From contig NZ_NUQE01000038.1 of NCBI RefSeq assembly GCF_002582035.1, positions 1-64,000 on the forward strand: a stretch of 64,000 nt of DNA. Reading direction: 5' to 3'. The position numbers and the translations under genes are program-made. The stretch is from Bacillus pseudomycoides. Its GTDB lineage: Bacteria > Bacillota > Bacilli > Bacillales > Bacillaceae_G. Under the pieces are notes generated by a model. It did no database searches. It was not told the origin of the DNA and saw only the letters and a program-made list of their open reading frames with translations. The stretch's first letter is position 1; every line of letters starts with the position of its first letter. This document shows positions 35,373 to 47,139 of the stretch, piece after piece.

Positions 35373-35729
35373 TTAATAGCTTGTTTTAGCCTTAGGGCTT
35401 GGGCCATATTTGTTATCGCCTTCTAGACTATCTTGGCAAAAGAATACAATGAGAACGATACCGCCAACGAAAGGAATAAGGCTAATCAGCTGCCACCATC
35501 CGCTTTTTCCGATATCGTGCAGTCTGCGGGTGCCAACGGCTAAGGATGGTAATATGATTGCGACAGCATAAAGTAAGAAAAGTATCAAAAATGCATCTGA
35601 TACTGCTGCAAGGATTTCCAATACGATAGTGAAAATGAAGTTAAAAAGGAAAAACATCCAGTATTCTTTACGACGAGATCTTCCTTGAAATCCTGCATAG
35701 TTTTTAAATGCTTGTAAATACCATTGCAT
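35373..35729 (-). CDS. DUF805 membrane protein
   Basis: A 118-residue protein with three or four hydrophobic segments. It starts MQWYLQAFKNYAGFQGRSRR and contains RRLHDIGKSGWWQLISLIP, both family hallmarks of DUF805 (YhaH-like) proteins, function unknown. RBS is AAGGAGGG 9 nt before the ATG. Monocistronic. Confidence 0.88.
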   Translation of the reverse strand: MQWYLQAFKNYAGFQGRSRRKEYWMFFLFNFIFTIVLEILAAVSDAFLILFLLYAVAIILPSLAVGTRRLHDIGKSGWWQLISLIPFVGGIVLIVFFCQDSLEGDNKYGPSPKAKTSY

Positions 35730-35837
35730 GCAAGGTCCCTCCTTTTGATAATTATTACAAAATAGTAAAAAATAACGTTTTGCATATTGTAATATAACAC
35801 TTCATTTTCTTGCTGTCTAGGTAGTTCATAGAAAAAA

Positions 35838-35865
35838 ACCTTGATTCATCAAGGTTTATCTTGGT
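35838..35865 (-). terminator. Terminator after the first DUF2639 gene
   Basis: AAACCTTGAT and ATCAAGGTTT (35839-35860) form a perfect stem with a two-base loop; on the minus strand it is followed by a T run. Confidence 0.7.
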
Positions 35866-35887
35866 TTGTATAGGTGGCATAAAGGTC

Positions 35888-36034
35888 TTATTTGTCTTCC
35901 TTTTCCCGCTGCTTCTCTAACAACAAATTCCTCAAAACATGCGCCCGATAACTCTCCAACTTTCGCCCTTCATAATAATTAATGCCAAGCTTTTTCAACT
36001 CATACACGTACCAGCCTTTAGTACCGTAATACAT
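35888..36034 (-). CDS. DUF2639 small protein (YflJ-like), copy 1
   Basis: A 48-residue protein: starts MYYGTKGWYVYELKKLGI, then YYEGRKLESYRAHVL and a charged tail. AAGGAGAAGG precedes the ATG by about 9 nt and a terminator follows. A close paralogue lies at 39787-39927. DUF2639 proteins are found in Bacillus and have no known function; the basic, helical C-terminus could bind nucleic acid or membrane surface, but this is a guess. Confidence 0.8.
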   Translation of the reverse strand: MYYGTKGWYVYELKKLGINYYEGRKLESYRAHVLRNLLLEKQREKEDK

Positions 36035-36316
36035 AATAAACCTTCTCCTTTTGAATTTTTAACAGTATATGCTTGAGTATGAAAAGGAAAGCTTGTATTA
36101 CGTGTAGAAAATTTGGATTTTTCTGAAGTTATAAAATGGGTTATTTTAATATAAATGGTAAAATTTATTTGGTATAATGATAGAATCGAAATAATGGAAG
36201 AATCTAGTGTAAATATTTTGGCAGAGTTATTATGAAAAGCGGCAGAGCACTAAGCTGATTTGTTAAATAACTTCTATTAATTATTTTATTATTTTTTGAA
36301 AAAGGGGAGTCAGAAA

Positions 36317-36703
36317 ATGAGTATAAAAGTAAGAAGAGCAACAGGAATGATGGGTGGGGCTACAAAAGTAGCTTTAGAAGTAGATCATCAAGTAGTAACG
36401 AAATTAAAAAATAACGAAGAATATACAATTCCTTGCGAAGGTGAAAAAGTAACGATAAAAGCAAAACAAATGTTTTTTGGAAGTGAAGAAAAACAAGTAG
36501 AACGTGGAGACATAGTTGAAATTAAGATAAATAATAATGCCTTATTATTGCTCGTAGTATCGGTGATGGCAATGCTGTTTGGTGATATGATTAGTCCAAC
36601 TATTATTTTGATGGGTTTAATCGGAGCCGTAGTAACGATTGTCTACTCAACAAAAAAATGGTTTGATTTGGAGGTTAAATCAAAAGAACAGAGCATAAAT
36701 TAA
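36317..36703 (+). CDS. Membrane-anchored hypothetical protein
   Basis: A 128-residue protein. Residues 1-75 are soluble, beta-rich and lysine-rich; about 76-112 form two hydrophobic segments (ALLLLVVSVMAMLFGDMI and a second). RBS is AAAGGGGAG. I do not recognise the family. It lies at the 5' edge of the lipase/DUF1433 locus, in the same direction as the lipase, and could be part of that locus or an independent gene. Confidence 0.6.
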   Translation: MSIKVRRATGMMGGATKVALEVDHQVVTKLKNNEEYTIPCEGEKVTIKAKQMFFGSEEKQVERGDIVEIKINNNALLLLVVSVMAMLFGDMISPTIILMGLIGAVVTIVYSTKKWFDLEVKSKEQSIN

Positions 36704-36735
36704 TTAAGAAATACAATTACTTGATTACGAGATTT

Positions 36736-36790
36736 TTTATCCCGCTACTTTTGGGCAGTAAGACCCCCACTGATGGAAGTTTCACTTTAT
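36736..36790 (+). repeat. bcr1 repeat, minimal 55-bp derivative
   Basis: Keeps the first ~30 bp (TTTATCCCGC, GGGCAGTAAGACCCCCAC) and the last ~25 bp (CTGATGGAAGTTTCACTTTAT). The join lies in CCCCCAC, which occurs twice in the full element, so about 100 bp were lost between those short repeats. Confidence 0.85.
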
Positions 36791-36814
36791 TTTAGTTGAG
36801 AAAGGGTCTAATAA

Positions 36815-37039
36815 ATGAAACGTATATTTGAAAGGATACTCTACGCTCTTTGTGTGTTAATTGCAATCCCATTAACAATTTTGGGTTGTTACATGGTTAT
36901 ATTGATATGTGGTTTTATGACAGATTCTGGAACGGCTTATGAATGGCTCATAGTGACAATGGCATTTGGAGGATGTGCAATTATCATAGGTATAGTATAT
37001 TGTATATTTTATTATTGGTTCAAAGCTATGTCAGAATGA
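36815..37039 (+). CDS. Small two-helix membrane protein
   Basis: A 74-residue protein with two hydrophobic segments (about 8-32 and 43-68) and few charged residues. GAGAAAGGG lies 9 nt upstream of the ATG. No family is recognised. It follows the minimal bcr1 copy and converges on the DUF1433 genes, sharing their terminator. Confidence 0.55.
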   Translation: MKRIFERILYALCVLIAIPLTILGCYMVILICGFMTDSGTAYEWLIVTMAFGGCAIIIGIVYCIFYYWFKAMSE

Positions 37040-37085
37040 ACTAATCATTTATTTTAAATTTCTTCTAAAATATGTCGTACAAAAC

Positions 37086-37122
37086 AAGAGTAGCTTTTTG
37101 GGCTACTCTTGTTTCTTTTCTT
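37086..37122. terminator. Bidirectional terminator
   Basis: AAGAGTAGC (37086-37094) pairs with GCTACTCTT (37102-37110). It overlaps the 3' end of the first DUF1433 gene. A degraded version of the same hairpin ends the second DUF1433 gene (around 37541-37567), so gene and terminator were duplicated together. Confidence 0.7.
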
Positions 37123-37477
37123 TTTTAATTTCGGATATAGACTTTTCAGGTTTTTTGATAAGTTTATCTAATTTCCCGGAACAATTAAAATTTTCTTCGA
37201 ACTTTTCTGAATTAATAATACTAGCATTAAAATCTAATTCTTTATCATTGTTTACATACCCTTCTATATAAGGAACGCCCATCGGATTTACACCATGTTC
37301 TGTGAAAGAAATAGATTGCACATCTCTTACATTGTAATGAATATATTTTTCTATTCGTGCCTCTTGTTCCTTCCAAAACTGTTTTTCTTTATCTTTATGT
37401 TTGAAGTATTCTATCGTAAAATAAGCTCCAGCTATGATGAGCATGACAGATATAAACAACATGATATTTTTCTTCAT
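37103..37477 (-). CDS. DUF1433 protein, copy A (probable immunity factor)
   Basis: A 124-residue protein with an N-terminal membrane anchor (about 5-25) and an extracytoplasmic domain: YIHYNVRDVQSISFTEHGVN, then PMGVPYIEGYVN, DFNASI and a Cys in NCSGKL. These are DUF1433 features. In Staphylococcus, DUF1433 proteins lie beside a type VII-secreted lipase and protect against it. No lipobox Cys is seen, so this one is anchored by its helix. It is a paralogue of the next gene, and both diverge from the lipase gene. Confidence 0.8.
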   Translation of the reverse strand: MKKNIMLFISVMLIIAGAYFTIEYFKHKDKEKQFWKEQEARIEKYIHYNVRDVQSISFTEHGVNPMGVPYIEGYVNNDKELDFNASIINSEKFEENFNCSGKLDKLIKKPEKSISEIKKEKKQE

Positions 37478-37560
37478 AGAAATTCCTCATACCTTACAAG
37501 ATAATGAACTATTTTTCATTTTTAAAGCATGGTGTAGAAAAGAAGAGCAGCTTCTTTTGA

Positions 37561-37947
37561 CTACTCTTGTTTCTTTTCTTTCTCTTCCTCTTCAATTTCG
37601 GATACGGATTTTTCAGGTTTTTTTACATAATTATCATATAATTGCCCTGAACATGAAAAATCTTTTTCATAGTCTTTCGAATCAATGATACTAGCATTAA
37701 ACGATAATTCTTTATTGTCATTTATATAGCCTTTTATAGATGGAACTCCCATTGGGTTTACATTATGTTCTGTAAAAGTAATAGATTTTACATCTTTAAT
37801 ATTATAATGAATATACTTTGTTATTCGTGCTTCTTGTCGTTTCCAAAACTGCTCTTTTATTTCTTTTTGTTTTAAGTATTCCATAGTAAAATATCCCCCT
37901 GTTATAATACAAATAATGGATAAAATAACAATTAATTTCTTTTTCAT
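37561..37947 (-). CDS. DUF1433 protein, copy B (probable immunity factor)
   Basis: A 128-residue paralogue of copy A, sharing YIHYN-KDV-SITFTEH-VNPMGVP and KPEKSVSEI near the C-terminus. An N-terminal helix (about 4-24) is followed by the outer domain. It starts 58 bp from the divergent lipase gene, which implies joint control. Tandem copies that have drifted apart are usual for immunity genes facing changing toxins. RBS is AAGGAGAA. Confidence 0.8.
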   Translation of the reverse strand: MKKKLIVILSIICIITGGYFTMEYLKQKEIKEQFWKRQEARITKYIHYNIKDVKSITFTEHNVNPMGVPSIKGYINDNKELSFNASIIDSKDYEKDFSCSGQLYDNYVKKPEKSVSEIEEEEKEKKQE

Positions 37948-38005
37948 TGAAATTCTCCTTGTATTTGAAGATAGTTAAAATATACCATGAAATGAGTTGA
38001 TGTAT

Positions 38006-39202
38006 ATGAATGAATTGAAAAAAAATCCAATTGCAACAGATAAAGATTATTTTAAATTATCAAGTGAAGTTTATAATGATGACACTTTACAAAAAGGTAG
38101 GAAAATAGAGGGAAGTGATGGGCAAATATGGAGGGTTATAGAATCTATCGATGCAAATCACCAAAAAGTAAAAAATGGTTTACAAGCCATTGCAGTAGTG
38201 CCAGCGGAAGAATATAAAGAGAATAAATTAAACTATGAAAATATCGTATTTGCATTTCGTGGAACAGAGTTTGGTAAATTTGATGGTGATTTAACTGCAG
38301 ATACTAATCAAGTTTTTCTCGGAAATCAAAAGAATCTTCAAGTGAAAAAAAATGGTGTATATCCAACGCAATTAGAAAAATCAAATAAGGAAACACAATT
38401 CGATACTGCAATAAATTGGGTAGATAAAGTAAATGAAAAATACCATCCAACTTTTGTTCATGCGACAGGCCATAGTTTAGGTGCTGGATTAGCTCAATAT
38501 GTAGCGACGGAACGAAATTTTTATGCAACTACATATGCCGCGCCTAATATATATCGATTACTAAGTTCAGAAGCAAGAAAACGAGTAGATTCTGGAGAGA
38601 TGGATCAAAAGGTTGTTGATTATACACATAGGAAAGATGCAGTAGGAAACTTTGCACAATTTGGAGCACCTATAATCGGAAAGCAATATACAGTAAAAGG
38701 TAACGGGAAATTAGATAAAATTCTTGCTGTAGTATTCATGGGAGAACATCCGATGAATACATTTGAGGGTATGTTCCATTCAAATGGAAGTGTTCAATTA
38801 AAATTGGAATCTGAAGAAATTATTAGACAAGCAAGAGAAATCCAAGCAGTAAGCGATAAATTATTAGATATTGCACGAAATATAGAAGAATTTCAAAGAA
38901 GAGAAGAAGAAGCAATTATGGAGTTAAAGAGAAAATTAAAACATGAGACAGGTTCAGGCGGAAAATATCATTTGTTAAGTGGGCATGATGTAGACAAAGC
39001 GACTGCTGAGATCGCCAAAGCAAGAAGAAACGGAAGAGATTATTTTTATGATGTCGATTTGGCGGAAGAGTTAATCCATCTTTTGCGAAAAGAACAAAGA
39101 GATTTAGGTTATTTGGGTGAAGATATTGCTTATGCAGCAAAATCATTACGAGACAAAGATAATGAATTAGCGACTAATTTTACAGGATTAGTGAGGCGAT
39201 AA
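38006..39202 (+). CDS. Lipase-like toxin with C-terminal helical (reverse LXG-like) domain
   Basis: A 398-residue protein. Residues about 1-255 form an alpha/beta-hydrolase of the class 3 lipase type: oxyanion region FAFRGTE, nucleophile elbow ATGHSLGAGLAQY, later Asp/His candidates (YTHRKDAVGNF, GMFHSNGS). About 265-398 are almost all helix, like the targeting region of LXG effectors. This order, enzyme first and helices last, is that of the type VII lipase toxin TslA. No Sec signal is present. The ATG at 38006 is best spaced from GAG. DUF1433 genes lie upstream and a small helical gene follows 1 bp later. Confidence 0.78.
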   Translation: MNELKKNPIATDKDYFKLSSEVYNDDTLQKGRKIEGSDGQIWRVIESIDANHQKVKNGLQAIAVVPAEEYKENKLNYENIVFAFRGTEFGKFDGDLTADTNQVFLGNQKNLQVKKNGVYPTQLEKSNKETQFDTAINWVDKVNEKYHPTFVHATGHSLGAGLAQYVATERNFYATTYAAPNIYRLLSSEARKRVDSGEMDQKVVDYTHRKDAVGNFAQFGAPIIGKQYTVKGNGKLDKILAVVFMGEHPMNTFEGMFHSNGSVQLKLESEEIIRQAREIQAVSDKLLDIARNIEEFQRREEEAIMELKRKLKHETGSGGKYHLLSGHDVDKATAEIAKARRNGRDYFYDVDLAEELIHLLRKEQRDLGYLGEDIAYAAKSLRDKDNELATNFTGLVRR

Positions 39203-39203
39203 C

Positions 39204-39587
39204 GTGATAGATTTTATAGGGGAAATTAAAAAGATTGAAAAGGAAATTGAAAATGCTGCAAAAGATGTTGCGACGCATGTCATAGATGAATTACAAGCTG
39301 CAAAAAAACATTTGGAAACAGAAATGCAACGAACGTTTTTAAAAACAGAAGTATCGTTTAAAATAAATCAAATTATAGATGAAGAACAATTTATCCTTCG
39401 GAAAAATCATGATTTATTTCATGATGTATGTAAAGAATTAACAGGAACGGCCGTAGAATTAAATCAGAGTTTTGAAAGCCGCACAGGGAATGAAATAAAA
39501 AAATCAATAAGCGGACAATTGGATAAAATTCGCAATCAACTAATCTCAAAGCAGTATGATTTAGACGATAGTTGCGGTAAAAAATAA
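39204..39587 (+). CDS. Small helical partner protein of the lipase
   Basis: A 127-residue protein predicted to be almost all helix (IGEIKKIEKEIENAAKDVA, then DELQAAKKHLETEM and NEIKKSISGQLDKIRNQL) with no signal peptide. Its GTG start lies one base after the lipase stop, so they are translated together. Type VII effectors need small helical partners that pair with the targeting helices; this gene fits that role by size, fold and position. The match is by shape, not by sequence signature. Confidence 0.65.
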   Translation: MIDFIGEIKKIEKEIENAAKDVATHVIDELQAAKKHLETEMQRTFLKTEVSFKINQIIDEEQFILRKNHDLFHDVCKELTGTAVELNQSFESRTGNEIKKSISGQLDKIRNQLISKQYDLDDSCGKK

Positions 39588-39680
39588 GAATTCAATTTAG
39601 CATACTTTATTTAAAATTCACAAGGTGATTTTTGGATGATGTAATAGTAGAATGAAAATCACGACAATGGAGGAGCTGCG

Positions 39681-39806
39681 ATGCCAGTCTATAACAAACT
39701 AGTACGCGGTCATATTCTAGAAATGATTGAAGATATAAGAATTTCAATAAAGAAGCTCCTTCTATCTAAGAAGGAGCTTCTTCACATTAAGCCGACTGCC
39801 TCTTAA
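39681..39806 (+). pseudogene. 5' fragment of a MazG-like phosphoribosyl-ATP pyrophosphohydrolase gene
   Basis: ATGGAGGAGCTGCG gives a good RBS and the ATG opens MPVYNKLVRGHILEMIED, the typical start of these nucleotide pyrophosphohydrolases (MPxYNKLVRDxIPExIE). After about 20 codons the frame runs into a terminator hairpin and unrelated DNA, stopping at 39804-39806. Only the 5' end of the gene remains. Confidence 0.65.
39754..39784 (-). terminator. Terminator after second DUF2639 gene
   Basis: GAAGCTCCTTCT and AGAAGGAGCTTC form a perfect 12-bp stem with a short loop; the T run on the minus side suits the gene at 39787-39927. Confidence 0.75.
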
Positions 39807-39927
39807 CCTTCTCTAACAACCCAGCCAATATATGCGTACGATATGACTCTAGTTTTCTACCTTCATAGTAACGGATACCTAATTTTTTAAGTTCGTTTAC
39901 GTACCAACCTTTGCTACCGAAATGCAT
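39787..39927 (-). CDS. DUF2639 small protein (YflJ-like), copy 2
   Basis: A 46-residue protein: MHFGSKGWYVNELKKLGIRY, then EGRKLESYRTHILAGLL and a short basic tail. It is about 65-70 percent identical by eye to copy 1 at 35888-36034, and both are on the minus strand with a strong hairpin right behind. AAAGGAAGCG precedes the ATG. The two copies flank the lipase/DUF1433 locus. Confidence 0.8.
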   Translation of the reverse strand: MHFGSKGWYVNELKKLGIRYYEGRKLESYRTHILAGLLEKVKRQSA

Positions 39928-39981
39928 ATGATCGCTTCCTTTCTTGTTTTGAGTTGTTCTGATTGTAATTTTGGCGGAATA

Positions 39982-40425
39982 ATGAATTTCCAGATGAAAG
40001 TGGTTAACTTCTCTGTCAAAGACATATATACTAGAAGTAGTATATATCGAGGTGGACTGAACAGCGTGATTATTGAAAAGCACGAAATTCAAATTGATCA
40101 GATTACGAGTGGGAAGGTCAATATTTTTACGTTTTATCGTAATAAAAAGCAAATTGACCACCAGTTTTTACAATTGCAGGAGCCTTCTCTTACTGCGAAT
40201 TATTTTTTTCATTTTCATCTAGATGCGGAAAGTTTGCGTCTTTTGCATGAAGAGTTTCCAGGTATTTATCCGTACGACAAGAAAGAGAGTATTCTTGATT
40301 GGACAGATAAAATGAAGGATGAGTTAAAGCGCCTTATTCAAACAGGAATGTGGAATAAGCGCGTTCGATTAGGGAATCGAATCGTAGAAGTTGTATTTCT
40401 GTGGTGTGAAGAAGATGTTGTGTGA
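39982..40425 (+). CDS. Hypothetical cytoplasmic protein
   Basis: A 147-residue protein without signal peptide or membrane segment. It mixes beta strands (about 5-60, VVNFSVKDIYTRSSIYRG) with a helical C-terminal half (SILDWTDKMKDELKRLIQ). I do not recognise a family. The 5' region is close to the divergent DUF2639 gene. The start at 39982 is weakly supported because no strong RBS is present; an ATG at 39994 is an alternative. It ends at a terminator shared with yhzD. Confidence 0.6.
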   Translation: MNFQMKVVNFSVKDIYTRSSIYRGGLNSVIIEKHEIQIDQITSGKVNIFTFYRNKKQIDHQFLQLQEPSLTANYFFHFHLDAESLRLLHEEFPGIYPYDKKESILDWTDKMKDELKRLIQTGMWNKRVRLGNRIVEVVFLWCEEDVV

Positions 40426-40456
40426 AAAAAGAAGCGTTCAGACGCTTCTTTTTTTA
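40425..40456. terminator. Bidirectional terminator
   Basis: AAAAAAGAAGCG pairs with CGCTTCTTTTTT (40428-40453) with a 5-base loop. It lies between the hypothetical gene and yhzD, which converge. Confidence 0.85.
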
Positions 40457-40639
40457 GCGCTGGAATAAGACAAGCTTTCCGCTTGAAGATGTGCAGCGGT
40501 GTGTATGGTCATACAATTGTTTTTCTCGTAAAAGGGTTTCACCTTTTGATTTTGCTTCTGTTTCAGTCGCAGCCTCAAATGATTCGTCTAGTACTTTGGA
40601 ACCGTCTTTTTCGAAAACTGTTAGTGTGTATACGCCCAT
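40454..40639 (-). CDS. yhzD: YhzD-like protein
   Basis: A 61-residue protein: MGVYTLTVFEKDGSKVLDES, then EAATETEAKSKGETLL and a C-terminal TSSSGKLVLFQR. This is the YhzD family, which in Bacillus lies beside yhaO-yhaN-yhaM, the same neighbours as here; function unknown. The start at 40639 has GGAGGGAA upstream. The last seven codons are found again at 41764-41787 next to yhaO, a scar of a duplication. Confidence 0.8.
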   Translation of the reverse strand: MGVYTLTVFEKDGSKVLDESFEAATETEAKSKGETLLREKQLYDHTHRCTSSSGKLVLFQR

Positions 40640-40837
40640 GAAAATTCCCTCCAAAATAAATAATCAGAATGTTATAACTATTGTGTCATAAAATGAGCGA
40701 TTATGCAAAAGAAATATGTGACATGATCGGTAATAAGTAAAATGAATTTTGTATATGTTTTATTTTTGAAGAAAAAGGGATGTAATCCTTTTTTGTCTTT
40801 TTTTCGACGAAATGTGACAAACTGAAAATGTTTCATT

Positions 40838-40846
40838 TGTTATAAT
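40838..40846 (+). promoter_or_regulatory. Extended -10 promoter
   Basis: TGTTATAAT combines a TG extension with a perfect TATAAT. It reads toward the small ORF at 40974 and the membrane protein behind it. The gap 40655-40973 has no gene; a hairpin AAAAAGGGAT/ATCCTTTTTT lies near 40771-40793. Confidence 0.5.
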
Positions 40847-40973
40847 ATTTTTACAGAATTAGATAAATATGTAATTAAGAAAACTGAATGCATGAAAAGG
40901 AATAATAATAGAATCGTGATGGTTACAATGAAAGCATTTGTTCATGCGCAAATAAGAAAAGAGGGTGAATGAA

Positions 40974-41090
40974 GTGGAGAAAAATCATGACAAGATTAAG
41001 GCAATCTCTTTTGATAGAGAACAAAAGAGATTGGTGGAAGTAGAGGAAAGTAAAACGAGTTTGCAGATGTTGGCGGGATGGAAGATATGA
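40974..41090 (+). CDS. Small charged protein upstream of membrane protein gene
   Basis: A 38-residue frame with GTG start and AAAGAGGGTGAATG upstream (MEKNHDKIKAISFDREQKRL). It is rich in Lys and Glu and has no known motif. Its TGA (41088-41090) overlaps the ATG of the next gene at 41087, so it may be a leader peptide for translational coupling or a small protein in its own right. Confidence 0.45.
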   Translation: MEKNHDKIKAISFDREQKRLVEVEESKTSLQMLAGWKI

Positions 41091-41656
41091 AGAAGGAAAT
41101 TAAATCTGCGCGATATAACAAATGGTATATTTATGTGTTAATTACGATGTCTCTTACTCTCGTTTACCGTGCTGGGAAATTATATTATATTCATCAAAAA
41201 ACAAAGGGAACTACGATGCCGAATATAAGCCAAGAAGATAGGAAGGCTGTTGTTGAGTCTGGAGATAAAGAATTTAAAAAAGAACAAACGAACCTAAGTG
41301 TGTATACGGCTGCATTCACATTACATTCATTAAAAACAAGTGACTTTAGTGAGAATTCGCTTCGCCAAATTGTAGCGGATCCTTATGTGCCGGTTGTTAT
41401 GGAAAAGGCAGGGCAACCAAGTGTAGAGAAATTAAAAAATTCAAATCCTGCTAAAATTTATAAAGAAGGGGAAAATACGTACTTATCAGTACGAAATGAT
41501 GATAATAGCACTTTTATTTTAGAAATGTTAGGGAAAACAGTGAATCATATTTACGGAGAAAACTGGGATAATAGTGAGCAAGAAATGCAAAGATATCATG
41601 AATTACTTAATAAGCTGGAAACACAAGGTGAAGAAGCGAAAGTAAAAAAAGATTAA
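41087..41656 (+). CDS. Single-pass membrane protein of unknown function
   Basis: A 189-residue protein. A short basic N-terminus is followed by one transmembrane helix (about 15-32, YIYVLITMSLTLVY) and an outer domain of 150 residues that is charged and mixed alpha/beta (YTAAFTLHSLKTSDFSENSL). No family is recognised. It lies between yhzD and yhaO, where B. subtilis has no gene to my knowledge, within a segment bounded by a repeated yhzD 3' end. Start 41087 overlaps the preceding stop. Confidence 0.65.
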   Translation: MKKEIKSARYNKWYIYVLITMSLTLVYRAGKLYYIHQKTKGTTMPNISQEDRKAVVESGDKEFKKEQTNLSVYTAAFTLHSLKTSDFSENSLRQIVADPYVPVVMEKAGQPSVEKLKNSNPAKIYKEGENTYLSVRNDDNSTFILEMLGKTVNHIYGENWDNSEQEMQRYHELLNKLETQGEEAKVKKD

Positions 41657-41690
41657 AGTATAAGCAGGAAAACGTAACGAGCGAGGTAAT

Positions 41691-41730
41691 AATAAGCTAG
41701 ATGTTTTTTTACGTCTAGCTTATTTTCATT
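41691..41730 (+). terminator. Terminator after membrane protein gene
   Basis: AATAAGCTAGA (41691-41701) pairs with TCTAGCTTATT (41714-41724), followed by TTCATT. Confidence 0.75.
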
Positions 41731-41763
41731 GTTTTATAGAAGGTCATGACGTTCAGCCGTTTT

Positions 41764-41787
41764 TTTAGCGCTGGAATAAGACAAGCA
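41764..41787 (-). repeat. Duplicated 3' end of yhzD
   Basis: TTTAGCGCTGGAATAAGACA (41764-41783) plus AGC is identical to 40452-40474, the last seven codons and stop of yhzD. The rest of the gene is absent here. The two copies are in direct orientation about 1.3 kb apart and bracket yhzD and the membrane protein gene. Confidence 0.75.
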
Positions 41788-41842
41788 TGTGACATTCCAT
41801 GTTAAAATAAAGCCAAGTATGACGGAGAAAGGACGTTACAGT

Positions 41843-43080
41843 GTGAAAGAAGTAAAATTTATTCATGCGGCAGATTTGCATTTGGATAGTCCGTTTAAAG
41901 GGATGGAATTGAATGTACCCGCTTTTATATGGGAAAGAATGAAGGAAAGTACGTTTCGTTCGTTTGCGCGCATTGTGGATAAGGCGATTCAAGAGCAGGT
42001 TGATTTTGTTTTGCTGGCGGGCGATTTGTATGATGCGGAGACGAGAAGTTTGCGGGCGCAAGTATTTGTTCGTGAGCAAATGAAGCGTTTGGCACAGTAT
42101 GATATTCCGGTATATGTGATCCACGGCAATCATGATCATTTAGGCGGAAGCTGGGCGGCAATTGAGTTTCCGAGTAATGTACATATTTTTACAGAGCCAT
42201 ATATAGAAGAAAAATCATTTTATAAAAACGGGGAGCTGCTTGCCTCCATTTACGGATTTAGTTATCAGCAGCAAGCTGTGACGGATAATATGATGGAGCA
42301 ATATAAAAAGATGACGGGTGCGCCGTTTCATATTGGGATGCTTCATGGAAGCGTGGAAGGAGACGCAGAGCATAATCGATATGCGCCGTTTCAAATTCGT
42401 GAATTGAAGGAAAAGCAGTTTGATTACTGGGCGCTTGGTCATATCCATAAACGTGAAGTGTTATCGGAAGAACCGTGCATTGTGTATCCTGGCAATATTC
42501 AAGGGCGGCACCGAAAGGAAACAGGAGAGAAAGGTGCATATGTTGTTTCTTTGTCTAAGCAAGGGACGGAACTGACATTTTTCAGTACGGCAGATGTTGT
42601 TTGGGATGAGATTTCTATCAACATTGATGGATTAGAGACAGTTGATGATTTGATCCATGCATGTACAGAGAGTATGAACGGTGTTCGAAGAGAAGAGGAA
42701 GGGTTGCTTGTGACGATGACGTTTACAGGACAAGGTCCGCTTGCTTCTTATTTACGTGATGAGAAGCGCGTAGAAGAAATCCTTCATATTGTAGCGTCAG
42801 GCGAAGAGCGCAGTGATTTTGTGCATGTTGTGAAATGGAAGAATGAAACGATTTCGTTTGCGGAAATTGAGAAGTTGAAGAAAGAGAATCATTTTATTGG
42901 GAATGTATTACAAGAGCTTGAATCATTTTCTAGTATGGATGAGGTGCTGCGGACGATTTGGACTTCGCCGGTTGCGAGGAAGGTGCTTCATTCGTTTTCT
43001 GAGGAAGAAAAGAAAGAGATTCAAAAGGGCGCCGAGAATATTATTTTAGAGCAATTACTAGAGCAAGAAAGGAGTAAAGC

Positions 43081-43084
<4 letters not shown>
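41843..43084 (+). CDS. yhaO: SbcD/Mre11-like DNA exonuclease YhaO
   Basis: A 413-residue metallophosphoesterase of the SbcD/Mre11 type. Metal motifs: FIHAADLHLDSP, LLAGDLYD, VIHGNHDHL, GMLHGS and ALGHIHKREVL. In Bacillus, YhaO pairs with YhaN like SbcD with SbcC and is thought to process DNA ends. The GTG at 41843 follows AAAGGA by 9 nt and fits the family start; an upstream ATG at 41819 lacks an RBS. It overlaps yhaN by 4 bp (ATGA). Confidence 0.9.
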
Positions 43085-46919
<3,835 letters not shown>

Positions 46920-46930
46920 AAAAGAGTGTA

Positions 46931-46966
46931 AAAAAGATTCTACTATCGTGGTAGAATCTTTTTTTA
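46931..46966 (+). terminator. Terminator after yhaM
   Basis: AAAAAGATTCTAC (46931-46943) pairs with GTAGAATCTTTTT (46951-46963), continuing in T. Confidence 0.85.
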
Positions 46967-47139
46967 TGATGATTGAAGTGAAGTAAACGATGCTCTACTG
47001 CAGAAAAATTATTATAATAAAATAAATCACACTAAATTATCTGTATATTAAAAAAATATTGAAAATTACATCAATCGATAATAATATGTAAATATCGACA
47101 AAAAAGTCGACAACTTATACACGATAGGGAGGAATTGCG

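Noticed and set aside
37103-37947. Lipoprotein lipobox in the DUF1433 proteins
   Set aside because: No L-[AS]-[GA]-C motif follows the hydrophobic segment; the proteins are better described as helix-anchored.
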